Of a stretch of 64,000 nt of DNA, positions 37,385 to 49,000 are shown one piece after another. Under the pieces are notes generated by a model. The model worked only from the letters and a program-made list of their open reading frames with translations, searched no databases and was not told where the DNA came from. How positions within the stretch are numbered: position 1 is the stretch's first letter; every line of letters starts with the position of its first letter. Source of the DNA: Gordius sp. MW1 (Eukaryota > Nematomorpha > Gordioida > Gordea > Gordiidae); the NCBI GenBank assembly GCA_964036665.1, contig OZ038531.1, forward strand, positions 14,756,168-14,820,167. Direction: 5' to 3'. The translations under genes and the position numbers were made by a program.

Positions 37385-38962
37385 TGGATTTCGAATCGAA
37401 TATGTTTGGTATTCGATTCGAATTCTAAAATTTTATTAGGAAAATATTCTATTCTAGATATGTCGAATTTAAAATAAGGATTCGAATATTCAAAAAAAAC
37501 TTAAGATTTGTATTCGATTCAACATTTTTCAAGTTTCTTTAATTACTAAATTGTTAATACATTTCAAAGATTTATTTATAAAAATGCAAAGATAGAATAT
37601 TAAAATATTAAAGGCGAAAAGGATAAAATACCTATATCTCTGAAGCAATGAAGAATTTTTTTAGTCAGTTTTTGATTTATATAAAAAAGACTTTTACAAT
37701 GATAGCAGGTAGTATTTTAAGGGAAATGGTCCCAAGCCATTAACTTATTTTTCTTCTTCAGTAAAGTTGTCTAAATTGGACATAGTCTCTAATTAAAATT
37801 TTTGGTTAGATGGCATTAATTAAAGTTTACTTTGTTAAATTATAAATTTGTAATGTTATGTATATAGCATAAGATCTCGTTGCATATAGAAACATATTAA
37901 GACTTTATAAACAAGGTTCAACAAGAGAAATTGACCAGCAAACTGTTTGCCTTGGAGAGTTTTTCGTCGTGAACACGAGTATATTTTTAATTTTTTCCCT
38001 ATACGTCAAGTTTTGGAAATATTTGCTGTTAAAGTTGCGAAAAGCAGCAATAAACGTTAATAACTTGCAAATTAATGGGTAAAATTTTATTTTAATAAAT
38101 TTGATTTATAAATAAAGGGGAGAGGAATCCATTAAATTCTTGTTAATTTAATAAACATCAGATAGTTATAATTTGGAAAATTATAAAAACAGCCTTTATT
38201 TATAATTTAAACACAAATAAAAATTTAATTGATTATGTAACGGACTTTTAGAGGGCCTTACGTATATCTTGGCCCTGAGTCCGTTAAGTTATATTACTGA
38301 CCGCCCAAACCCAGCCATAAACTAATGGAGCTAGGGTTTTTAATGGATCTCTCTCCTTTATTTATAAATTAAATTTATTAAACTAAAATTCTACCGATTA
38401 ATTGATATTTATTGGCGAAGCAATTTTGTCAGCAGATATTTAAAAAAACTTTACTTATAGGAAAAGACTAAAAATATATTTGTGTTCACCGTAAAAACTC
38501 TACAAGAATCGGCAAACAATTTGCCAGTTGAATATAAGTCCATTATTGCTGAAAAGTTTATTTACGTTAAAGTATAATGTAATAATAAAAGTTCAAAAAT
38601 AATATTAAAATTAAATAAAGATTGACCTAAAATGTAGCAATTGGAAAATTTTTGTAATCTAATGTCTATATTATATGTAGAAAACAATTTTTAATACATT
38701 TTGTGTATGCTTATAAAATCTAAATTCAATGAAGGAAAATAACTGATTTGCGTATAGAAAATACAGCTTAATTAGATTCGTCGCGTCTTTTAAAAAACAA
38801 TTTAAAGTAAATAATTTTTTTAAATCCTTTGTAAAGATTCGATTCAAATTTTCAAGTCTCAATAAATATTCGATTCGAAATTTAGACATAAGGATTCTTA
38901 TTCAATCTCAAATCAAATCACGAATATAAAATCGAATTGAATCTCGAAAATTTCCCAGAGAC
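37385..38962. mobile_element. Foldback-type (hAT-like) element with long inverted arms
   Basis: The outer ends carry CTCTGGATTTCGAATCGAAT (left) and the complement of a CTCTGGGAAA...ATTCAATTCGAT run (right). Deeper inverted segments pair as well: 37,933-37,996 (AAACTGTTTGCC...GAGAGTTTTTCG...GTGAACAC) with 38,462-38,530 (GTGTTCACCG...AAAACTCT...GGCAAACAATTTG). The core, about 38,150-38,330, resembles part of the hAT element at 61735-62737. No 8-bp duplication was found, so the exact ends are uncertain. Confidence 0.6.
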
Positions 38963-39320
38963 GTGCTTACTGATCTAGCGGCTTATGTATATTGTAAAAG
39001 ACCTAAATCTATACTACAAATGAAAAAAAAATTTCATGTAGCGAATCAATGGTAAGAAGATGGTGCGAGTGCTAAATAGTTTTAATACGTGGATAGTGGC
39101 GCTGATTGTAAATCTAATAATGAAGGAGGATCTACTGTGCAATAGATATGATTTTAGTTGCTTGCTAATGTGTTGTGGAGAGGGAAAATTTTTGTTTTAA
39201 TTTGGTTCAAATACTAGCAGTTTTCTTTTAATTACATTAGACAGAAAATAACTTTAGGTCTCGGATAGACCCTTGTTGAGATATCATATGTTTACGGTTG
39301 AATTAATCTTTGATGCCATT

Positions 39321-39486
39321 CATGGGAGTAGCCAGGATTAGATTTAAAAGGGGGAAATAATGATTTAAGGAAGGGAAAAATAACAATTTTTGGTAATTTT
39401 AGCAATAATATATTAAAATTGGATAATTTTTTGGATTTAGAAGGGGGCAGTCCCGCCCTCCCTGCCACCCCTTAGCTATGCTCATG
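39321..39486. mobile_element. CATGGGCGTAGCCAGG-family MITE, copy 1
   Basis: The left end CATGGGAGTAGCCAGG and right end CCTTAGCTATGCTCATG are inverted. They are flanked by near-identical 8-mers ATGCCATT (39,313-39,320) and ATGTCATT (39,487-39,494). The length is 166 bp, close to the 170-bp copy at 53630-53799. Confidence 0.75.
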
Positions 39487-39975
39487 ATGTCATTCTAAGA
39501 TATCTCAATTATAGATAATAAACTAACTCTAAGTAAAGAGGGGTTGGGGGGGGGGGGGGGGTAATACAACTTTGTAGTATGTGTAAAGCTATTATGCGCA
39601 GTGCACTCCATTTATCATGCTGGAGCGAGGATTATGACAGTACTTCTGTATTTTAGGGAATAGTGTGCGGTAAATGAATTCCATATTTATATTCGTAAAT
39701 TATTTGTATTTGATATTGGAGTGGATTCCTAGAATAAGCGTCTATTTTTAGATAATGACATGGTGAGATAAATTTTTTAATTACTTTCAATCCATGCCAA
39801 TCGTTTGAATTGGGTATGAGATTAGAGTGTCTTAGTTTTATAGCTTTAAAAGTAGTAGAAACGACACTTCGTTTTTCTTGATCCAGTGGAGTCTGCAAAA
39901 GCTTTGAGCCTGTTAATTTTAGATAAATACCTGCACGCCCATACGTCATCTGTTTGTTTAAATTATCTTGATCTC
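39487..39975. other. 5' flank of PGM3
   Basis: This stretch between the MITE and the first coding exon holds a run of about 18 G near 39,543-39,562 and otherwise unremarkable AT-rich DNA. The transcription start is presumably here, but no clear TATA or initiator could be assigned. The open frame upstream of exon 1 begins with GTG, not ATG. A 98-codon frame on the opposite strand (39,653-39,949) shows no recognisable protein. Confidence 0.5.
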
Positions 39976-40076
39976 ATGGACCTCAGTACCCAAGAAAATA
40001 TATTGACCATATCAAAATCTTATTTAAGCGCAGGGAAACCGCATATTCAATATGGCACTGCAGGATTTAGAACTAA
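39976..40076 (+). CDS. PGM3: PGM3 exon 1
   Basis: Starts at the first in-frame ATG ([10 protein letters not shown]) and ends with [11 protein letters not shown] plus two bases of a Lys codon, before donor GTGAAA. The GTAGFRTK segment is the conserved N-terminal substrate-binding stretch of this family. The open frame continues upstream to a GTG but without another ATG. Confidence 0.9.
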
Positions 40077-43000
40077 GTGAAATTAAATTTTAAATATAAG
40101 TTTTACAGTTATTTTTTCCCCAAAATACCATAAAAATATTTGTTTTCATGTATATAAGGGCAGCAGACCTTGACCATATCATGTTTAGGATGGGAATTTT
40201 ATCTGTTTTGTATTCTAAATTTACTAAAGGTATATAATTGTTTCATCACATGATAATGTTCTATGAGGTCAAATAAAAATATTTTGTTATATATAGAAGT
40301 TTCTGGAGTAATGGTTACTGCATCACATAACTCCGAATGTGATAATGGAATTAAAATATTTGGCAGATTAGGTGAAATGATGGATGGATCTTGGGAGAGT
40401 TTAGCCACAAGTTTGGCAAATGCAAAGTATTCTGGACTATTTCAAAACATTGATTTCCTTGTTTTATTTTTTATTTATTCTTATAGAGATGAATCTGTTG
40501 TAAACATAACTCAGACAATTATTGAAACAAACAATATAGACATTAATGGACAAAGTAAAGTGTTTATAGCACATGATACAAGGTAAGTATGTAACATTTA
40601 ATTTTCTGGACACCTGATCATATTTATAACTTTAAATTATGATTAAAATTTATGTTTATCTTAATATAATTAAATGTAGTCACTCTTTTTTTTGGGGGGG
40701 GGGGGGAGGGTGGTGGGTGAGGGTAATATTAATATAAACTAGTTTAAAAATAAATATTATATAAATTTAGTGTATTACTATACAAAAAATTTATAACTTG
40801 TTTACACAATAAGGCCTGCAAAAATTGATATGTTACTTATTATTTTCTATCTTTTAGAAAAAGTTGTAGAGAACTCGTGAAGGCCTGCTTAGAAGGGATA
40901 ATTGCCATCAAGGGTGAATACACAAACTATGGTAAATATCATTAAATTAAATAAAGTAAGCTGAATTATGTAAGTTATGCATAAATAGTTCGCCAATTAA
41001 ATTAAACAATAACAAACGCTGATTTTTAATTTAAGGCATGTTTTTGATTTCTATTGTCTACTTTTAAATACGTATTAAAGTAAGTTTAATGCATTTCTAA
41101 GCTTTATAATAATGAATGATACAGCAACTAAGTGCCAAAGATTACCATGCCTATATAATTGGTTAAATAGTTACAAACATTTCAAGATTATTTATATAAA
41201 CGGGCTTAACACCATTAGTCGAGCTAGTTAATCATGATCGTTACTTACTCATACAGACAAAAATACTAATTTAGGCCTCCCCCCTCATGAACAAAATGCT
41301 GACCTATTTTTTCACTATACCATTGAAAATTTATATCATTAAAACACAATAATTTATATTCTTAGTTAAGGGTTATTTTTGGACATTGAACCTGATAATA
41401 TTATAAAAAAATACTAGAGAGCATGGGCGTAGCCAGGGGGGGGGGGCTGCCCCCCTTAATTTACGAGAAAAAATGTGGGTCCCAATATTTATTTCCTTGT
41501 AAACATTAGCGGTAATTCAAATGAATGACAAATCGTCAGGACGAAGTGTCAAATTGTTTAGCAAGTTGCTTATATTATCATTCATCTCTATTTTTTGTTT
41601 AATTTCGAACTGGTAAATTATCAAATTATAGTTTGGGTTACTAAATGTTTAGAATCAATGAATTAAACTATATGATTTTATATTATTTCATACAAAAAAA
41701 CGTATTATACTTAGCTTTTATTTTCCCTATCCTATAATTTACCAGCAAATCTAGGTTGACATTCAAAACTGAGATTTACACTAATTGGCGACATGTTTAT
41801 ATTAATTGAAAAAAGAAAAAACTATAAAAAATCATTTTTTTTAGTCTGAGAGCATTTTTAATTAATAACAATAAGGGCGTATCTCACGAATGAGGGGAGA
41901 CTTTTTGCACCCTAAATCCATCAAACTATTTTTAAATGCGAATTTTCTAAAATTATTTTACGTTTAGCTTACTTGCTATTATAACATATATTTACATTAG
42001 TGTTTTGTAAAAAGGGCTGGGTTTAGTTTGGTTGACCTTTGGTTTTAGTCGATTAAACATATGCAGACGTTTTTGGTGTGTTTTTCTTAGTCGCATAAAC
42101 AGACCAAAGATTTTTTGGTCAAACCCTGGTCTGTTAATGTTTAGTCGTCTGAAACCAAAGGTCGACCAAACAAAACCCAGCCCTTTTTACAACACTAATC
42201 CACCCACACGAAACTAAAAGGGCTTTTGACTACACCACAAATCCATTACATGGTAATGTGCGAAAATACGGGACACAGTTATGGGTTTCCATCGGAAGAG
42301 GGCTACTTTCAAAAGCTTACACGAGCTTTCTCCCGTCTTTGTAAAGTATGACTAACAATATTGTAAATATCACATAATAAGATAGTCAGTCTTCTACTTA
42401 GCTTTCAATTATATAATTCAATTCAAATATTCTCGTCGGGGTCAATTGAAAATTCAACAATGTTTCGAATTATATAATACTTAAATAAAACGGTTTTATT
42501 TAGGGTGTAAAGTTTATATATTTATTCATGATAAAATTGATGAAATTAGAGCTTAATTAATTCAAAATATATTATTCATTGCTTAAATTTAAATCAATTT
42601 ACCTAATATGAATGGGATTGGCAATAAAGTTTGTTGCTACATTGTTTATAACAACCAATTTTTACTTATGGTAGGTAGCTCAACTCCAATTTTTATAGCT
42701 CTAACATTATTTTCATCATGGATGGTTTACTAAAGTATTTTTAAATAAATTAAAAAATAAACAACTTATCAGCTTCTCACTTTAAAAAATTAGTTTTATA
42801 ACTGATATAAAAACATTTGAAGGCAATTATGAGTTGAGCCTTAATCTACATTCCGAGCATATACCTATTGCACTTGTAACTCGAGTGAAAATTAAGTTTG
42901 CGCAAAATCTTAGCTTCATCAATATTATGGGAGAATTAATAGAAATAGTCAATTATTGCCAATTAAAACAAATATTAACAATGCTTTAAGTCTAATTTTC

Positions 43001-46000
43001 ACTCAAGAATTCAAATTTAATCAAAAATTTCAAATTGTAAACTGCAATAATGTGACTTTGGTTATTGTCTAATCATGTCATAATAAACAGGTTATTTTAT
43101 GATGTTCGTTTTATAAAATAAATTCAACAACATTTTTAACTTACTGACGTTATCATAAAATTTGATTCCATTCTAGATAAGATCTTTAGAGGAAGGGAGC
43201 GAGAATAGTGAACCACATGACAAGCCCATCAAAGTGATTGTCGATGCCGCAAATGGTGTAGGTGGCAAAAAATTAAAACGCTTATACGATCACTTGCCTA
43301 CTGGCTCGTTGGAAATTGGTGTTATAAACGATAATACTAAGCCAGACGATGAAAATAATTTTGATGGGCAAATAACTCACAACACCCCCCAACAATCGTG
43401 TGGTTCGGGTCTCAACGAAAACGTTAGTAATAATTTGTTTATCTATGTTTAAATTTAAATTCAGCCAAATTACAATGACGTTTTTATAATGTCAAAAACT
43501 CTGTCGTTAAACTTAAGCATGGTAAAAATCATTTCTTAGTAGCTAATAAATCGCGGCCTTTTCGTTAGAAACGCGGCTTAAATCAGCCTGATTAATTAGT
43601 TGTGTTCTATAAAGTATTTGCAATTTTTTTAAAGATATTTTATAGCTAAAAATTTTCTCTTGGATTGGATATTATTTTTGTTAAATTGAACAATCCTTTT
43701 AGGTTTATTGCAAAAATTAATATATTAATTTATTTTACTATAAATTTTCATACTTATTTACATAATTTTTTTAAATATACAAAAAAAAATTCAATGATCT
43801 GTATTTGCACCTCTACATAATATTTTGTTTTTTATTTAAAATTGGTCATTTATTTGAGTCATCAGTAATTTAATAGTTTAAAAAATTAGCTCTCACAGGA
43901 TTCATTTGGGGGGAGGGGTTAAATTTCTTTTGAAATATTTTGTAAATTTCATATTTGATGAAACTAACATTTACATTTTTTTACATAAGAATTATTACGT
44001 CGTCGTGAGTTTGTTAACCTAAATTCAGCTAGTTTTACATTCTATTGACGGTGGTATAACGGAAAGTTATAGAAGATAATCTTAAAGCATTGTCTTAATA
44101 TCGGATTCAGAATCAAAGGGCGCGAATACATCTTTATCAAATATCTGATTTAATTTCATGTGTCAAACTCGGTTGTAACTATTAATATTTTGTTTTTTGA
44201 TAGTTAAAAACGTTTTTATGTTTATTTCAACTCCTAAATTAAATTGCTGTTATGTTAGCCGTCTTAAATGTAAATCTGCTGTGAATTCGAAGTTAAGACA
44301 CGGCTATATTATAACTCTTACAACGATTTTTGCTGCGCAGCAAAATCCGATATTAAAACAAGCCCTAAGAGTTTTGGTAAAACCTTATCCTCTTTTCTAA
44401 AAATATAATTTAAGAACACTAACATAACATAACATATTATTATTTTAACGTGGTCTCACTTTTAGATTGTCATGCATTTGTTTAAGAAATTATCAAGGAT
44501 TAACCACTTTCGTAACTAACATGATTTCCTTTAAATAATTGTTTTTCTCTTGTTTTACCTTTGCAACTCGATACCACTTAATGCTTGCGATAGGTCTAGG
44601 CTGACATAGGTTCTAAGGTTGTTATTAATAACATCTCCCTAAACATATATAGATCCCTAAAAATTTCATGTCATTGGGCTCAGCTCGGCCCAAACCTGGT
44701 GCTTTTATTTTGTTTGCGCGCCCTCAAAGGCTATGTATTCTAAAATTAATTAACTAGAAAAATATCATAGCAAATAATCTTGCAGCGATTAAATCAAAAT
44801 ATTTTCAGTTTTATATTTAAGCTTGCGGTTTAAAAGGAATTAGCTTTGAATTATTTAGTAATGTTTTAAAATTGTATAAAATTTATAATTTAACGCATAA
44901 TGATCATTAATAGCGAAATGTTTTTTAGGGTAAAAAGGCATATGATGTAGGCCCAAATTAATTATTTTAAATATAATATGGAAAGTTTTTAATTGTTTTT
45001 AAAACCCTATTATTTTAGTAGAATTGGTCCAAGCCAATGCCGGAAACTTTTCAATCCCGATTGGGCCTCATAAAATTGATTTTTTATTCTTTGTATATAC
45101 AATATTTAATATATGATATTGTTTTTTCGGACAAAAAGTTTTTATTATTAATATCACTGGAAGTTAAATTTATTAGCTTTTCTTCGTTAATTTGAATGAA
45201 CAGTGCGTATTTATCATCAACAAAAAAATTTTCACAAAATTTATTTATTTAGAAAATATATAAAATTTTATATTTGCGGCAATCTACTTATTTAATTTTC
45301 TAGTAGTTTACATTGATTATTTAAATAGGGGTACCCCTCCCCCTTGTGTACTCCATTGTTATACTTACTATACATTAAGATTAAAATTTACTTGTGATTA
45401 AATCGCACTTAAAAATAATTTTAACTAATGTTGCTTTCCTTCTATACAGCTACAATTACTGTAGTAATAATTTTTTTCATTTAATATACTGACATAACAT
45501 GCAATTTATATTATATAAGGTTGTCTTTTAAATTTATAGTGTGGTGCTGATTATGTCAAGGTTAATCAAAAACCTCCTTCAGGTAATATTAAAGACTTTT
45601 AAAAATTTATTTAATTTATTTTTTCTAACTACGTATTATCTTTTAAACTTATACATTTTTTAAATACGTTAACTTAATAGAATCATTTAAATCATTAATT
45701 GCGAATTTATAAAAATATTCATGTCCATAAAAATTATTTTGAAATAATAAAAATAGTTATTACGTTAAATATTTTCTTATTATTTAAACAAAATTTTTAA
45801 GCCTGAAGATATCCCTATATTAGAATATTTAGTTTACGATTGTATCTCTCTTTGACATATATGATATGAATAACGTTTAAGCGGTATGCTAAACTTTCGA
45901 AGGTAACAATTTATTTATATAAGTACAAAGCTTTTGGGTACAAAAGAAAAAAACATACAATTAAACTACATATATGTAGATATGAAATTCCACGACAAGA

Positions 46001-49000
46001 TTTAACCATACAAAAAAAATTGTTTTGCAAAATGGAATTTCTACGGCCCGAGCCCGGCCCGACACTTTTTGTATAATTTTGCCCGAGCCATTTTTTTTAC
46101 TCAGGCCCGACCCGAGCCCGAGGCCAGATTAAAATTTAGTTTTTCGGTCGGGCTTTGAACGGCCCGTGAAGGCCTCTATTTGCAAGACATTTTAGCAGAT
46201 TAATTGTTAATTTTACATCAATTTTTAGGGGTCAATTGGGAGATGGGGGATTACAAGCCATACCAGCAATATGCTTCATTAGATGGGGATGGAGATAGAA
46301 TCGTTTTTTATTACCTAGACTCAGGTGCTGAATTTATTTGCTACAGTACAGGTCATCGTGTTATACGATCTACTGCTAAAAATGTTGTTTTTTGTAGTAT
46401 GTAATTTTAGGTATAACATTAAAAAAAGTATTATCGAATTTTAATTATTTGAGTTTAAGTTAACGTAAATTTACGGCTTAAAATTCTTTTTTTCAATGAT
46501 TTTTATTAAAACTTTAGAGCGAAAGTTTCATCTACTCGATGGTGATAAAATAGCCATTTTGGTAAGGACATCAATTTATGCTTGCATCTTATTAATATTT
46601 TAACTCTTTCACACGCATGTTTACACAATTCTATATACCTTATTACTATATTGAAGATTGCCAAGTTTATAAAAGAAACACTTATGGCGGCGAATTTAGG
46701 TAAAAAGCTCAAAATGAGTGTGGTACAGACAGCCTATGCGAATGGGAGTTCAACTGAGTATCTTGCCCAAAATTTAGTAAAATTTTTAAAAAGCATTAAA
46801 ATAATATATTCACTAGACAATTTTCTGTTGTTTTTCGTTACAAATTTATAAAAGTTTATGCCATCTATATAAAAAATAGTTTAATAATTTTTTTAAATGA
46901 AGCACTAAAATAAGTTTAATAGATGTAGCCATAAGCGGGCAACGCCCTCCCCCCTCCCACCCGTGACAAATTCTTTGTATTAGAGCATTGCTTATATATG
47001 TATTATTCGATCAAATTACTATACGTATAGAATTTGTCGACACATTAGAATAAACCCAATCCTCTGAGTCCTCAAAAAAATAAATAAATTTAAATTTATA
47101 AAATTTAATAACAATAGTTTCTACATTCTTACTAAATTTGAAGGGAACGACCGAAAATGGGGTTTTATGATCCATTTGACCTGAACCGCCCCTATATTAT
47201 CTTTTGTATTCTCTAACCTTTTCTTAGTTAGATCTAAGTTCATTTATTCAAACTTCAGCATTAATTTTTTAAAATTATAATTGGGAACTATCATACACTA
47301 GGATCACATTATCCTCGGTCTCCTTCACGTTTAAAAGTTTAAAAGTGCTTCTCGTAGACCTTTTTCCGACAATTATTGTATATTGATCATTATTAAATAA
47401 CGTATTATTTTGTTATTCCTATTTTACGTCAATAATTTTAAAAAAGCTAATTTGATTTTTTGTATGAGTGTAGGTTTGTTATTTTTTAATAAGCTTTATT
47501 TTAGGAAATCGATGTTTATTGCACACCTACCGGAGTTAAGCATTTACATAAAAAAGCTCAAGAATTAGATGTGGGAATTTATTTTGAAGCCAATGGCCAT
47601 GGAACCGTAAATATTTGAATTTGCACCTTAAATTATTATTTAAGGTTTTGTACAGTGCCAAATTTTTAGAGGAAATAAAAGACATTTTAAAAGATCCAAA
47701 TCAGGAGTTAACTAATATTTGACAATATTTTGAGCAATGTTTTTAATATAAACTATGTATTTTACCACAATCATGGTTGCAATTGTTAACAAATTTTGTG
47801 TTCATTAGAGAAACTGTAATACAAGCAGCATACAAATTGCTAAATTTTAGCGATTTAACGAATCAAGTAATCAAACAGAGAAAAGATTATTACTTTTAAA
47901 TTTTTATTTTACAATGACATGTTTGGCTAATAGTTGTTTTAGGCGGTTGGGGATGCATTATCAGATTTACTATTGGTCGAAACTATCTTATTGTTCTACC
48001 AATGGAGCATCGTTCAATGGGATAATTTGTATAGTGATCTGCCTAATCGACAAATGAAAATAAAGGTTCTTCATAATAATACTCATTTGTGTTAGTGATA
48101 TACTTAATATTTTTGAATATTTCATATACGTGTGAACCATTAAACTTTATTAAGGTGAAAGACAGGAATATAGTTAAAACGACTTTTGATGAAAAACGAT
48201 GTATTTCGCCCTCTGGATTGCAATTGGAAATAGATCAACTTGTAGCTAAAATTAGGCGCGGTAGAGCTTTTATCAGGTTTAGTTTTTTATTGACTTGCCT
48301 CCCGTTTGCTTTTATAATAATATTTTTTAAATACATATTAGCAATTTTACGAGCATTATTGATTATTACGTGAGAAGCCTTTAATATTTTTTCCGTCATT
48401 TGAGCAGATCATAACAATGTTCTTAAGCAGGGACATTATATATATTTATATATTATATAATAACATAATTTTCCATAGTGTAATTATCTATCTATAATAA
48501 ATTTTATAAGAATACGCGATAGTTATTTTATAAAAAAAATTGAAGGGTTTTTATCACATTCATTCAATATTTGAAGCATTTCCCCCCTTTCAAACGTCTT
48601 TTTTGTTTTAATAAAGTCAGACACTCCTGATTATAACTATTGTAAGGATCCCAACATCATGATTCTGTTTGTCCTTTATTTTAACCAAGTCTGTCCCCCT
48701 TTATCATCCGGTTTGGTAGCCATCTCTGTATACTCACCGTACTTTACTATATAATGACGTTTTTGCAGCTCTTGTTTTTTGATATATTACTTATTTCGAT
48801 GAACTTTCTACTATTCCACCTTCCCTCTTTGGTAAATTCTATTTATATATAGAATATGATTATGCCTGGTGTTTTGACCTAGCCATGGTTTATAGAAATT
48901 TTTTCGTGTTGTTTTCACAAAATATATCAATTAGTCTTTTAAAAAAATTATTATACTTAGCAATTGTCCTGTCTAGTCCGCGAGACAGTTTGTCCCTATT

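Noticed and set aside
39653-39949. 98-codon minus-strand frame upstream of PGM3
   Set aside because: No recognisable motif, no support from splice sites, and it covers the presumed promoter and 5' leader.
42032-42217. 61-codon frame in PGM3 intron 5
   Set aside because: It is contained almost wholly in the palindromic MITE 41998-42197.
46506-46712. 68-codon minus-strand frame
   Set aside because: It lies antisense to PGM3 exons 9 and 10 and reflects their coding sequence.
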